A stretch of DNA of 64,000 bases. Source: Desulfosporosinus sp. (lineage in GTDB: Bacteria; Bacillota; Desulfitobacteriia; Desulfitobacteriales; Desulfitobacteriaceae). The position numbers and the translations under genes were made by a program. Shown piece after piece: positions 18,027 through 27,589 of this stretch (position 1 is its first letter; each line of letters opens with the position of its first letter). The stretch covers positions 102,575 through 166,574 of the forward strand of contig DOPM01000020.1 of assembly GCA_003513495.1 (NCBI GenBank), written 5' to 3'. The notes beneath the pieces are model-generated. The model did not search any database, was not told the origin of the DNA, and saw nothing but the letters and a program-made list of their open reading frames with translations.

Positions 18027-19865
18027 ATGGCGTTAGACGGTGTAACCCTCGCCTATTTAGTAAAAGAGCTTGCTCCCCTGCTCATTGGAGCACGTATTGA
18101 TAAGATTTTTCAACCCGAAAAAGACGAAATCCATTTCCAATTACGTCAACAGGGATCGAGGCGGCTCCTGCTTAGTACCAGTGCCACATCCCCTCGCTTC
18201 CACCTCACACAGGAAAACAAAAAAAACCCGACAACTCCGCCAATGTTTTGTATGATTTTGCGTAAACACCTAGAAGGGGGTAAACTTGTCGGCATACACC
18301 AGAGTGACCTTGAACGTGTGGTGACGTTTGAATTTCAAAATTATAATGACCGCGGAGATTTAGTGTCTTTACATCTTCACTTAGAAATCATGGGGAAACA
18401 TAGCAACCTAATCCTTGTTGATCCCTTGACAAATACGATTCTCGACGGCTTAAAACGCTATTCACATGCCCTCAGTCACCATCGTGAGGTATTGCCTGGA
18501 CGAGCCTACCTCGCTCCTCCTTCTCAGGGCAAACAGCCTCCTTTAGAGGACGAAGAGCTTTGGCGCCAGACCCTTTACGAGGAATCTTTAGATCACCCCA
18601 TCACTAGCATACTCCTGGCTCGTTTTGCCGGAATCAGCCCTGAATTGGCACGGGAAATCGTCATTCAAGCTGGATTAAAGACCGAAATCCTCCTCCATCA
18701 ATGCGGAGATATCGATCTTTCACGGCTTTTTCAGGCATATCGCAGACTCTCAAATCCTGAGGGTGTCCCTGATATACAACCCTGTCTCTATTACAATCAG
18801 GCCCCCCGCCCCCAACCCGCAGCCTTCAGCTTTGTTCCCTTTCAGCAATATCAAGAGCTAACGATAGACTATGTTTCCACACTAAACGACGCAGTTCAAG
18901 GCTTTTATCAGTCAAAATCTAACAATAACTCACTTGAATCGAAACGAGGCTCTCTACGAAAGATCGTTCAAGAACAATATACTCATAGTAGTAAGAAGCT
19001 TAAAATCTATAAAGAAACCGAATCCAGTGCACAAAAGGGTCTTGCATATCAACGGTGGGGTGAACTCCTTACCGCAAACCTCTACCGCATTTCACCCGGA
19101 GCCACTGAGGCCGTAGTGGAAGATTATTATGACGCCTCAGCTTCTGCCGTGATTATTCCCCTAAATCCACATATTAGCGCCATCGACAACGCTCAAAGAT
19201 ATTACAAGCTCTATAACAAGGCAAAAGCGACGTTGCTCAAAACAAAGGAGCTAAAGGAAACCACCCTTGAAGAACTAAATTATCTTGACTCCTTACGGTA
19301 TAATCTGGATCAAGCGGCCACCCTTACAGAGCTCGATGAACTTCATGTTGAATTGGCTGGACAAGGGTATGTGGCAGGAAAGCATTTGAAGAAGGACTCC
19401 CTCAAGCCGAAAAAGGGCCGCTCCAAATCAAATTCTAAACCTAAAAGGAAGTCTCCCAAAGAAGTTCCTCAACCCCGAGTCTATCGTTCCAGCCAAGGCA
19501 GAGTCATCCTGGTTGGGAAAAATAATGCTCAAAATGATTGGCTATCCTTGCGCAAAGGTAAACCCACGGATCTCTGGCTCCATACCAAAGTAATTCCCGG
19601 TTCACACGTTCTAATTCCTCTTGAAGAAGGGGAGGAGTTCCCTGATGACACTACCCTTGAAGAAGCCGCCGCCCTTGCCATCTATTACAGTCAAGCTCGC
19701 GGTTCTTCTCAAGTCGCCGTGGATTATACTCATGTCAAACAGCTTAAGAAGCCTAACTCAGCCAAGCCCGGAATGGTGATTTACGAACAAAACTGGACTC
19801 TATATCTAACGCCTAAGCAAGAAATCTTAGAGCGATTGTTGGCCAGTGAAGAGGTTATAGACTAA
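18027..19865 (+). CDS. rqcH: RqcH (NFACT family), ribosome-quality-control factor
   Basis: 612 residues from ATG 18027 with AAAGGA nine bases upstream. NFACT-N domain at the start (MALDGVTLAYLVKEL), helix-hairpin-helix and coiled-coil middle, a Lys/Ser-rich stretch near residues 460-490, and an NFACT-R domain (VGKNNAQNDWLSLRKGK, TDLWLHTKVIPGSHVLI). RqcH binds stalled 50S subunits and recruits tRNA-Ala to add alanine tails; older annotations call it fibronectin-binding protein. It is divergent from the Ca-ATPase and its 3' end overlaps the convergent DUF1287 gene by 11 bases. Confidence 0.94.
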   Translation: MALDGVTLAYLVKELAPLLIGARIDKIFQPEKDEIHFQLRQQGSRRLLLSTSATSPRFHLTQENKKNPTTPPMFCMILRKHLEGGKLVGIHQSDLERVVTFEFQNYNDRGDLVSLHLHLEIMGKHSNLILVDPLTNTILDGLKRYSHALSHHREVLPGRAYLAPPSQGKQPPLEDEELWRQTLYEESLDHPITSILLARFAGISPELAREIVIQAGLKTEILLHQCGDIDLSRLFQAYRRLSNPEGVPDIQPCLYYNQAPRPQPAAFSFVPFQQYQELTIDYVSTLNDAVQGFYQSKSNNNSLESKRGSLRKIVQEQYTHSSKKLKIYKETESSAQKGLAYQRWGELLTANLYRISPGATEAVVEDYYDASASAVIIPLNPHISAIDNAQRYYKLYNKAKATLLKTKELKETTLEELNYLDSLRYNLDQAATLTELDELHVELAGQGYVAGKHLKKDSLKPKKGRSKSNSKPKRKSPKEVPQPRVYRSSQGRVILVGKNNAQNDWLSLRKGKPTDLWLHTKVIPGSHVLIPLEEGEEFPDDTTLEEAAALAIYYSQARGSSQVAVDYTHVKQLKKPNSAKPGMVIYEQNWTLYLTPKQEILERLLASEEVID

Positions 19866-20541
19866 AGGGAAAGCGAAAATGACCCGTTATCTGGGAGGGC
19901 CAATTTTGTAATTGATCCGATTCGCTGGGGGTAGGTCCCGAGTTATGAAGAATATAGGGGACCCCGTCAGGTCTACGTTTATCGGATAATATAGCAATGT
20001 GTTCATGAGGGGGAGCAAACGTCACAATGTCCCCAGCCTGCCAGAGCGTTAGATTCTCAACATCTCCGGGAATAATTTCACGAGTTAATTCCTGGGCATT
20101 TCGACGTAAAAAGACAATGAGGTTTGGTACTCTACGGAAATCAATATTCGGGTCTGGCTTACCCTTTACGCGAGAATATTCCTGGATGTTAGCACGAATA
20201 TCTTGATCGACTAAACTCTTTAAGTCATAGCCTGCATCCCGGAATGCCCTCCATACAACATCCGTACAGACCCCTTCACTCTCGGGCGGATACCCCCCCT
20301 GATAATAGGCACTTCGATACTGCGGTTTCCTCTTTACCTCAGCTTTGGCACCTGCAACCATATCATTTAAGTCATCTAAGCCATCTCTATCCTTATCTGT
20401 CGAACAAGAAAGGGTGGGAACTTTTAGTGAAGTATAAAAGGGAACTTGAATTTTGGATTGGGGTTTCCAGATAATCCAGGCTCCACAGGCAACACCGCCA
20501 ATCAGCAAAAATAGCGGTACCCATACATGCGGTTTTCGCAA
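19855..20541 (-). CDS. DUF1287 protein, membrane-anchored or exported
   Basis: 228 residues from TTG 20541 after GGGGGAG. One N-terminal hydrophobic segment (residues 8-28) is a signal anchor. The body matches DUF1287, with the conserved segments GGYPPESEGVCTDVVWRAF and GDIVTFAPPHEHIAILSD, which suggest a cysteine-peptidase-like (NlpC/P60-type) fold using Cys and His. The function is unknown. A stretch near residue 48 (DKDRDGLDDLNDM) resembles a calcium-binding loop. It overlaps rqcH tail to tail by 11 bases. Confidence 0.8.
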   Translation of the reverse strand: MRKPHVWVPLFLLIGGVACGAWIIWKPQSKIQVPFYTSLKVPTLSCSTDKDRDGLDDLNDMVAGAKAEVKRKPQYRSAYYQGGYPPESEGVCTDVVWRAFRDAGYDLKSLVDQDIRANIQEYSRVKGKPDPNIDFRRVPNLIVFLRRNAQELTREIIPGDVENLTLWQAGDIVTFAPPHEHIAILSDKRRPDGVPYILHNSGPTPSESDQLQNWPSQITGHFRFPFSL

Positions 20542-20668
20542 TCAACTTCTCCCCCTTAAAATAACCTTAGTTTTCCAGTTACCTTTTATGATTCAACATA
20601 TTCCTTGATACTCCTTCCTAATCAGGTTAACAAAGTCGCCTTCCCTAGTTCACTCTCCCCTAATATAC

Positions 20669-20720
20669 AAAAAATCCCCATACTCTAAGAGTACAGGAAC
20701 TGTTTCTACATAGTGTGGGG
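20669..20720 (-). terminator. Terminator after the alkaline-phosphatase-fold gene
   Basis: On the minus strand CCCCACACT and AGTATGGGG enclose a smaller inner hairpin and are followed by six T. It lies some 30 bases after the stop codon at 20750. The remaining gap of about 130 bases to the DUF1287 gene shows nothing else. Confidence 0.6.
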
Positions 20721-20749
20721 TAGTATGTAGTTGTTTGGTTCTTAAAATC

Positions 20750-22234
20750 CTATAACCCAAAATGTCTTAGAATCATGGGACAAAGATCAATAATTCTCGC
20801 ATGTTCTAACTTAATGGGCATACCGGCAACAATCATCGGCACCGTAGAATCTTCTTCCTCTAGAGAGCCATGGCTGCCTCCGCCCGGATGAATGGGTGCG
20901 CCGACAGCAAAATATTCATATCCCGAGGCAGCTGAAACTGCAATCCGACTCCCACTTCGCGCTTCAAGAGCTGAAATCAGTCGATTAAAGGCATCAGGAA
21001 ACTTCCCAAATTCAATTAACTGTTCGCCTTTTACTTGGGCATCAACCACAGATAAATCTCCTTCATAGGACCAGCTTTGACCGTAAACGTCTTGATAAGG
21101 GCCTGTGCGAGAAACGTAAAGTTCTTTTTCTGTTCCACCTTGAACAATACAAAATGTAGTTTCAGAGACTTTCCAGCTGATCTGAGCATTACGAGGATCT
21201 TTGGCCAATATGCCGACTACCTCAGGCAAAATCTCTTGATCTCTCTGAAGAAGATAAATAAAGGCCATCCGCTCATTCGGACAAATGGCTATCTCATGCT
21301 TTCTATCTTCGACACTTACTTCTTCCGTAGCTTTTAAGCGCTTAAACGACGCTAAAGCACGATCTAAATCAATCAGGTACTCTTTTCCTAATCCAACTGT
21401 GGACTGAGAATGATCCCCAGTAACAATAATAACGCTTTCCTCTAACGCTTTTTCCCAAGAACCGAACTCATCCAGGACCGAGGCTACTTGTTGGTCAGCA
21501 CGCTCAATTGAAAACCCCGAGCGCAAAGGGCCATGCTGATGGGAGTATTTATCATTATCCGGAAAATAAACAACCATAAAGTCTGGCTGTTGTCCTTCTC
21601 GGACAAGTTGCGCTGCAATTCTTCCAGAAAATATATCATTAAACCCAAAGCGATTAAATGGTCCTCTCGGGTAGGCTTTTTTACGTCCAGAAAAAGGCGG
21701 ATGAATCAGTTGACCTAAGGTTAAGAGGGATGGGCCCGAAACTCCTTCCTGATGCAGACGAAAACGAGTACCTAAGGCCAGCGAAAACGGCACTCTCGCC
21801 TGGTAAGAGTACTTGGCTCGATGCATAAAAAAATTGATATTCGCCGTACTAAAACCGCCCGCTTCTAGTTGTTCATACAGAGTCGGAATTGCTGGATTAA
21901 GGTGATCTTCATTTAATTTATGTAGTAAGTTGCGAAGAACATTTTCTAAACCAATTTTAAGGATACTTTGCCAAGTTGCTCCATAATCTACAATTTTACG
22001 CAGCTCATCATTGTACCAAATAAACCCTGGAACCCCATGCTGATTAGGCCATGTTCCAGTGATCATAGAACTTGTAGCAACTGGAGTCATGGTTGGAAAA
22101 CAGGATACAACACGATCAATATAGGATCCGTGTTTAACTAGAAAACGAAAAGCAGGGGCATTCCCTTCTGAAAGAATCCTCCCCAAGACCGACGGGTGAA
22201 GGGAGTCCACCACAAATAGGATTACCTTTTTCAT
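20750..22234 (-). CDS. Alkaline-phosphatase-superfamily phosphodiesterase/nucleotide pyrophosphatase-like protein
   Basis: 494 residues from ATG 22234, with AAGGTG seven bases upstream; an earlier in-frame TTG lies too close to that site. The N-terminal VILFVVDSLHPSVLG carries the first metal Asp. FPTMTPVATSSMITG gives the Thr nucleophile, and PDNDKYSHQHGP and VTGDHSQS supply further metal ligands, as in type I phosphodiesterases (Pfam Phosphodiest). There is no signal peptide, so it is probably cytoplasmic. Substrate unknown. It is monocistronic with its own terminator. Confidence 0.82.
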   Translation of the reverse strand: MKKVILFVVDSLHPSVLGRILSEGNAPAFRFLVKHGSYIDRVVSCFPTMTPVATSSMITGTWPNQHGVPGFIWYNDELRKIVDYGATWQSILKIGLENVLRNLLHKLNEDHLNPAIPTLYEQLEAGGFSTANINFFMHRAKYSYQARVPFSLALGTRFRLHQEGVSGPSLLTLGQLIHPPFSGRKKAYPRGPFNRFGFNDIFSGRIAAQLVREGQQPDFMVVYFPDNDKYSHQHGPLRSGFSIERADQQVASVLDEFGSWEKALEESVIIVTGDHSQSTVGLGKEYLIDLDRALASFKRLKATEEVSVEDRKHEIAICPNERMAFIYLLQRDQEILPEVVGILAKDPRNAQISWKVSETTFCIVQGGTEKELYVSRTGPYQDVYGQSWSYEGDLSVVDAQVKGEQLIEFGKFPDAFNRLISALEARSGSRIAVSAASGYEYFAVGAPIHPGGGSHGSLEEEDSTVPMIVAGMPIKLEHARIIDLCPMILRHFGL

Positions 22235-22329
22235 GATCAATCACCTTCACTAATTTGATACAAACTAAAGTATATCAAACTGTCACGGTTTTAGATACTT
22301 TCAGAGTGTAACAACTTTCTGCAAAAACC

Positions 22330-23622
22330 TCAAAATACTCCACTATTTTTAAGCAATGCTCCCAAAATCAATATACAAATTGCGAGAATAGTGCAAGCGA
22401 CCAGCTTATCAAAAGAGCCCAATGTTGATTTTAAAAGCTCTTCTGAGACGGGTTTATTGAGCAATAACTTCTTACTTTTTCTTTTATACTGTGCAAGAAA
22501 ATCCAAGAACGCTCCGACTGGACAAAAACACCGGCACCAAAAGCGTAAGATCAAAATTGAAAACAGCAAGATTAGGCCCATAATAATCCATTGAGCAGTA
22601 TTACCATCTCCACTGAAAAATACTATGAAAGGTTCATAACTGGCAATTCCCGGATTATTAAATAAAAGCGCTAACATGGCTGCTAACCAAAGGAAAAGCC
22701 AGCGACTCTTTCGGGCTTTGACGATGATTATGGGATTCGGTTGATAACTAACCAAGTTCAAAGCTTTGTAAGTTCCTTCCTGAACAGCCCCGAAGGGGCA
22801 AAGCCAATAACAATAGAAATTCTTTCTCCAGAGCAATGTAATAGCTAGTATCCCAACCACCAATAGATACCAAGCAGGGCGCTCAATAACGGACGGCATT
22901 TTTAATAACATGATACTCATAAAATTACCAATAGTTAACGAAGTATTAGCCATAAATCCTAGTACAACGACAGATGCGACTAATAACCAAGGTCTTACCT
23001 TTCTAAGATTTCGGTTGGCTGCTACAATTGCTAAGAATAGCAAGAGGACAGTTAATCCGTCCTGCCATTGAAAATGATAAGTTTTTAGAGTCGGAACGGA
23101 TAAACCTAATTGGGTTTGCCCCACTTGGTAAATCCCTTTTTCCACGGCTAGTAAAATCCCCTGAGTGGTCTGGGTGGCTCCGCTAACTACATCAATATCT
23201 TTATGGTTTTTTAAGGGTTGGGTAATTTCCTTGCCATGTAGATTCTCGGGATACCCCGCTGAAATTACTTTCTTTAGATAGAGAGGGGTTTCGGAGTTTT
23301 CGATTAACACAACACTAAGGATGGTCCCTTCTCTGCTCACCGAAGTTAGCATGGTTATTGGACCCCCATAACCAGAGGCGCTAGATATGACAGCATAGCT
23401 TAAAAAAATACCGTTTTCATCGATCAATTCATAAGTTTTGTAAATTCCTTTGACTTCTTTAAAATGAGCAGTAGCTGGCTCTCCTTGCTGCAATAGGCTT
23501 AAGATATCCTGTTTGTTGTTTATTTGCTGGTAAATAGACGTTAAAAGGAGCAAACAGCAGGCGACAATAATAATTAAAGGTTTACCCTTTCTTTCCAGAA
23601 AATTATTGTATCCCATTTTCAT
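22330..23622 (-). CDS. NosR/NapH-like membrane flavoprotein with FMN-binding and CxxxCP motifs
   Basis: 430 residues; its ATGA overlaps the stop of the polyferredoxin gene upstream. An N-terminal membrane helix (18-38) is followed by an extracytoplasmic FMN-binding domain with the flavinylation-type motif VVSGATQTT near residue 145. Then come about six further helices with two Cys motifs, YCYWLCPFGAVQE and CRCFCPVGAFLDF, as in NosR, NapH and RnfD/NqrB-linked proteins. It probably passes electrons across the membrane from quinol or a ferredoxin pool. As the last gene of the Mo-enzyme module, it is likely part of its electron supply. No ApbE flavin transferase is visible nearby. Confidence 0.85.
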   Translation of the reverse strand: MKMGYNNFLERKGKPLIIIVACCLLLLTSIYQQINNKQDILSLLQQGEPATAHFKEVKGIYKTYELIDENGIFLSYAVISSASGYGGPITMLTSVSREGTILSVVLIENSETPLYLKKVISAGYPENLHGKEITQPLKNHKDIDVVSGATQTTQGILLAVEKGIYQVGQTQLGLSVPTLKTYHFQWQDGLTVLLLFLAIVAANRNLRKVRPWLLVASVVVLGFMANTSLTIGNFMSIMLLKMPSVIERPAWYLLVVGILAITLLWRKNFYCYWLCPFGAVQEGTYKALNLVSYQPNPIIIVKARKSRWLFLWLAAMLALLFNNPGIASYEPFIVFFSGDGNTAQWIIMGLILLFSILILRFWCRCFCPVGAFLDFLAQYKRKSKKLLLNKPVSEELLKSTLGSFDKLVACTILAICILILGALLKNSGVF

Positions 23623-24776
23623 ACTTTCTGTTCAAATAATCGTCTCCGCACATCGGACAGCAAATCGACATCCGCCGGCTCTTTTTCACACCAAAAGCAT
23701 AAGTTTTGATCGTTCACAATTGTATAAGACTCACAGCGTTTACATTTAGCTACAGGGGCTTTGTAGATATTCTTGACTTCAAAGGGATTGGAGATAGGCT
23801 GACGATCTCGGATAATGCTTTGGGTCGGACAAGACAACATACAGATCCGACAATCCAAGCAATAACCACTGGTAAATAAATGAGTGCTTTGCTTATCTTT
23901 CACTGTAATTCGTAAAGCCTGAGTAGGGCAATATTTGCTGCACATACCGCAATTAACACAGCCAGTACTCATTTGAAGAGTAGGCCAAAAGGCAGGACTA
24001 CCACCCTCTCGAAAGTGATTAGAATAACTTTCCTCTAAACGCTTTTGCCAATCCGGCAAATTATTTCCTCTCTTCTTTTTCTTCATCTCATCAGAACACG
24101 TAAAGGTTTCTCTTTCAGTCTTGGTCGGAAGTTCTGCCTCTTTCCTGCGTCCGACTAAGGATAAAAACAAATCCCGACGTGAAGTTATTTTCAAGCCCGT
24201 GGAAACTGCTTGAAACTTCTTCTTCATTTTCGCTTTTTCTGCTGTATAGATACAAGAAAAGTCAGGGGTATGACCTGAAGCGCTTAACCATTCCATGGCG
24301 GTTTCTACCGATAACTTCATTCTATCGACACAATTTTTCATCGGACATTCATAACATTCATCTAAACGTAGTTCTACAGCTGTCTGCAGACCCAGCTCAT
24401 ACCAAGTCCCTTTCGAAATACTGCTAAGGCATGTCGGAATCTGCACTGCCCCTTTCTCTTTTTCTTCTTTGCTAAGGAAAGGCGTTTCATGGTACCCACA
24501 AAAAAATTGTGTTTCTCTTGCTCCTTGGTCTTTTACCTCAGTGCTAATAGTTGTTTCATCCCATTGCTGTGATCCGAAAACCTGAGTGGGACAATCTGAA
24601 AAACACAGGCCGCAACTCAAACACTTTTCCTTATCTAAGAAAATCTGATGACTATACAGAATTAAGGCTTGTCCTGGACAATGGGAAACACAATGGCTGC
24701 ATTCCACACCATTATGTTGTTGGTTCAAACACCTATTTGTCTCAACTTGCACATGTGAACCTTTAGTAAAAAGCAT
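23619..24776 (-). CDS. Polyferredoxin-like 4Fe-4S protein
   Basis: 385 residues, ATG after AAAGGAG. Many Cys clusters: an N-terminal pair (CSHCVSHCPGQAL, CLSCGLCFSDCPTQVF), a C-terminal pair (CVNCGMCSKYCPTQAL, CLDCRICMLSCPTQSI) and a final CKRCE...CFWCE motif like a zinc ribbon. The middle has CYECPMKNC. No signal peptide or helices, so it is cytoplasmic or peripheral. It overlaps the NosR-like gene by four bases, and the pair probably forms an electron-transfer unit for the Mo-oxidoreductase encoded upstream. Similar proteins are annotated as NapF- or CcsA-like, but no precise family name is certain. Confidence 0.82.
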   Translation of the reverse strand: MLFTKGSHVQVETNRCLNQQHNGVECSHCVSHCPGQALILYSHQIFLDKEKCLSCGLCFSDCPTQVFGSQQWDETTISTEVKDQGARETQFFCGYHETPFLSKEEKEKGAVQIPTCLSSISKGTWYELGLQTAVELRLDECYECPMKNCVDRMKLSVETAMEWLSASGHTPDFSCIYTAEKAKMKKKFQAVSTGLKITSRRDLFLSLVGRRKEAELPTKTERETFTCSDEMKKKKRGNNLPDWQKRLEESYSNHFREGGSPAFWPTLQMSTGCVNCGMCSKYCPTQALRITVKDKQSTHLFTSGYCLDCRICMLSCPTQSIIRDRQPISNPFEVKNIYKAPVAKCKRCESYTIVNDQNLCFWCEKEPADVDLLSDVRRRLFEQKV

Positions 24777-24897
24777 GCTTCCACTCCTTTTTCCTTTACT
24801 CCGAGAATAAGCCTTTATCTTATCCGATGAGAAACTTTACCTTACCGTTAAACGCAGGGAATCTTTATTGTTCAGGATGATAAGCGACGCTAAGTCC

Positions 24898-25575
24898 TTA
24901 GATGAGACCTAAACCTGTCTTTGCCAATTTTGCCAAAGCTTGATAAGAAGTGCTCGTCGATTCGGTATGCAGACCGTTGAAAAATTCTACGCACCACTTT
25001 TTGAGATGCATCCCTTCGAATTGCTGGATCAGCTGCTCTATTTTTTCCAATGCCTCATTGTTCTCCTCTTTCAAGGCCTGACCTTTCTTACCATATAAAT
25101 ACATCATGAATTCCAGTTCTGTTGCCATATGGTCAGCCGGTTCAGCAGATTGTCGAACTAAACTAACCCCCGCCTCTCGATAACAGCGCTCCACATCAAG
25201 GGCCGTCGGGCTCATAAACAGCATGGCTCCCTGACTATTTTCGGGATTGTGAAGAAAAAGTGTCTCATAAATATTTAAAGCAGGCTGCTTGGGATCATCA
25301 AAAAGCCGGGTATATTCTCGACGCATCTCACTAAAGAGCAGGGCTGCATCCTCTTTGCTTCCTTTCATTGAATCCAAGGCTTCACTAACTAACGATAAAT
25401 CTTCTTGACTGCAGGAAAGTTCCTCTAGAATGTTGATCCCGTCCTGTCGGAAACTACCATCGAGGAGTGCTTCTGCCAGTTCTGTGGTAGGGAGACGTAA
25501 GTAAATAGATAATAGTTGAAAGAAATCTGAGGTTGCACAGGCCTCTTTCACTTTTTGTTCTTGGATAGTATTCAT
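24898..25575 (-). CDS. TorD/DmsD-family redox-enzyme maturation chaperone
   Basis: 225 residues, ATG after AAAGGAG. All-helical, with the TorD family segment EYTRLFDDPKQPALNIYETLF and the later ADHMATELEFMMYLYGKK. Such chaperones bind the Tat signal of Mo-bisPGD enzymes and help cofactor insertion before export. It sits in the same strand and order as the catalytic, FeS and NrfD-type subunits, with a hairpin in the 193-base gap before it. Confidence 0.92.
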   Translation of the reverse strand: MNTIQEQKVKEACATSDFFQLLSIYLRLPTTELAEALLDGSFRQDGINILEELSCSQEDLSLVSEALDSMKGSKEDAALLFSEMRREYTRLFDDPKQPALNIYETLFLHNPENSQGAMLFMSPTALDVERCYREAGVSLVRQSAEPADHMATELEFMMYLYGKKGQALKEENNEALEKIEQLIQQFEGMHLKKWCVEFFNGLHTESTSTSYQALAKLAKTGLGLI

Positions 25576-25693
25576 TGTTTCTCCTTTTCATTAACTCCTA
25601 ATGTATTAAGTTATAAAAATCCTATATCACAAAGATCGATCTGTCACTGAAATTGTATTCTTCTTCGAAATGCCTGATTTATTGAAAAGGAGA

Positions 25694-25725
25694 CTTTACA
25701 ACTCAGTTTAAGGTGAGCTGTAAAG
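25694..25725. other. Hairpin between NrfD-type subunit and chaperone genes
   Basis: CTTTACAACTCA and TGAGCTGTAAAG form a 12-bp stem with one mismatch or G:U and an 8-base loop. On the minus strand it is followed by TCTCCTTTTCA, a poor T-run. It may act as a partial terminator that sets the lower level of the chaperone and electron-transfer genes. Confidence 0.45.
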
Positions 25726-25768
25726 CCCCAGTTCTATCGTATACATTTGTACCGAACGCTGAGATACA

Positions 25769-26941
25769 CTACAGCTTTCGTGTATTGGCAGTTGTCCCAA
25801 GGTTAAGTTTACCAAATCCCAAATTCAATAGGAGTGCCCCTAAGGATACGATTCCTAAAGACAACCCGATTTCAAGCAGAGAAGGAACATAGGGTCCTGT
25901 TGTCTCGCCATAAACAGGTGTTCCCGGCAAGGTAATCAATGGATTGAATAATTGGGCCTGGAGCAGATTGGATTTAATGAGATAGATTGCTATAAGAGCG
26001 ATTATCGCACCGCCTAAAAGAAGACCTACCTTCGGTAAGGTTCCTTGTTTAGCTAAAAGAACAATCGCAGTGACAAGAGCGACCATCATTAACCAGAAAC
26101 CAACGGCCCCTTTTCCTGTGACCAACCATATGAAGGCTGCATAGTCTTCTCCGCTACCTGGGTAAAGACCAATCAATATTTCTGTAATTACTATAATGAG
26201 CTCAATGCAAAGCAGCAGGGCCGTCAGTTTACCCATCTTAGCTAGTAGACCAATCGGCATCTTAACATAACCGCTCTTATTCAGAATATGGCTTAGAATC
26301 ATCAGTACCGCTAGAGCAGCTACTAATGCAGCAATTAAGAACGACAAAGGCTGTGCGGGAGTACTCCACAGGGGTCTGGCCACTTGGAAACTGAATACGA
26401 ATGACGTTACCGTTACGAGAATACCCGCAACAAAAGCAACCACAGCTATCCCTTTTACCCCTTTTTCTTCAATTTTACCTTCATTAAGTAAAATGAGCTT
26501 ACGGGTAAAGATAATGGAAATCACCATATACGAAGACAGCATGATGAAATCCCAAAACATCGGTGAAGTCCAATTCCCGCTGGTGATAAACAACCAAACC
26601 CGTTCAGGATTTCCAATGTCAACGATGATGAACAGGGACGCGGCTACAATACTGGCTACGGCCCCCAGATAGGAGGCGATCCGAGTATAGGGCTTAAATT
26701 CTTCGAGTTTAAAAAGGTAAGGCACCGCTGAAAAAAGCAGACTCCCAGCAGCAATCCCCGTAAAAATCATAAAGCCAACAATATAGAGTCCCCACATATT
26801 ATTAGTATCTAAGTTGGTCATCTGCAAGCCCCTTGTGAGTTGTAAGACCCAGCAAACTGCTCCAAGGACAGCAAAGACAGCAAAAATCATTGTCCACAAA
26901 TTTGTTGCACTAGTTTTTTTAGTGTTTGTTACAACTGCCAT
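25769..26941 (-). CDS. NrfD/DmsC-type membrane subunit of the Mo-oxidoreductase
   Basis: 390 residues, ATG after AAAGGGGTGG. About nine or ten membrane helices; NrfD/PsrC-like features include GLYIVGFMIFTGIAAGSLLF early on and IGNPERVWLF after helix 3. It anchors the FeS and catalytic subunits and oxidises quinol. It lies 12 bases after the FeS subunit gene. NrfD-type rather than DmsC-type anchors are typical of polysulfide, thiosulfate and tetrathionate reductases and of several Desulfitobacterium enzymes, but the substrate cannot be read from this subunit. Confidence 0.9.
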   Translation of the reverse strand: MAVVTNTKKTSATNLWTMIFAVFAVLGAVCWVLQLTRGLQMTNLDTNNMWGLYIVGFMIFTGIAAGSLLFSAVPYLFKLEEFKPYTRIASYLGAVASIVAASLFIIVDIGNPERVWLFITSGNWTSPMFWDFIMLSSYMVISIIFTRKLILLNEGKIEEKGVKGIAVVAFVAGILVTVTSFVFSFQVARPLWSTPAQPLSFLIAALVAALAVLMILSHILNKSGYVKMPIGLLAKMGKLTALLLCIELIIVITEILIGLYPGSGEDYAAFIWLVTGKGAVGFWLMMVALVTAIVLLAKQGTLPKVGLLLGGAIIALIAIYLIKSNLLQAQLFNPLITLPGTPVYGETTGPYVPSLLEIGLSLGIVSLGALLLNLGFGKLNLGTTANTRKL

Positions 26942-26953
26942 GTTCCCACCCCT

Positions 26954-27574
26954 TTACGTTAAGTAGAAGATAGACGGCTTAGTGCCTTTTTCTTCGAGCA
27001 AATGGAAATAACTGCGTCCTTGGATAGCTTGGCTTACTTCACTGTTCGGGTCATCGATGTCCCCAAAAATTCGGGCCCGATTCGGACAAGTATCAATACA
27101 GGCTGGTTTCAAGCCTTGTGCCAATCGATGAGTACAAAACGTGCATTTTTCTACTGTATTATACTGATGAGGTGTAATTGCAGCGTCGCCCATAGCTACA
27201 TCTATAGCATATTCAGGCTTTTTCCAGTTAAACTGACGAACACTAGCATATGGACAAGCCACCATACAATAACGGCAGCCAATGCATTTATCATAGTTCT
27301 GTATCACAATACCATCTTCTTCTCGCTTATACGTTGCCTTTACTGGGCAAGCCTTCACACACGCAGGATTCTCGCAATGCTGACAATTTACGGGCAAGAA
27401 CTGCATACTCAAATTAGGAAATGTTCCTGATGGCGTATCCATACTCTTACCACCTGCGGTTAAAATTCTATTCCAAAAAATACCGTCCGGTAGGTTGTTT
27501 TCGACTTTGCAAGCCACCGAGCAGGCATGGCAACCTGTACAACGATCTAGATCTATCGCCATTGCATAACGCAT
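26954..27574 (-). CDS. Four-cluster FeS subunit (DmsB/PhsB/NrfC-like)
   Basis: 206 residues, ATG after GGAGG. Four ferredoxin-type motifs: CTGCHACSVACK, CQHCENPACVKACP, CIGCRYCMVACPY and CTFCTHRLAQGLKPAC. It lacks a Tat signal and would be co-exported with the catalytic subunit. It carries electrons between the NrfD-type membrane subunit and the Mo centre. It starts 15 bases after the catalytic-subunit stop. Confidence 0.94.
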   Translation of the reverse strand: MRYAMAIDLDRCTGCHACSVACKVENNLPDGIFWNRILTAGGKSMDTPSGTFPNLSMQFLPVNCQHCENPACVKACPVKATYKREEDGIVIQNYDKCIGCRYCMVACPYASVRQFNWKKPEYAIDVAMGDAAITPHQYNTVEKCTFCTHRLAQGLKPACIDTCPNRARIFGDIDDPNSEVSQAIQGRSYFHLLEEKGTKPSIFYLT

Positions 27575-27589
27575 GATTTCAATACCTCC

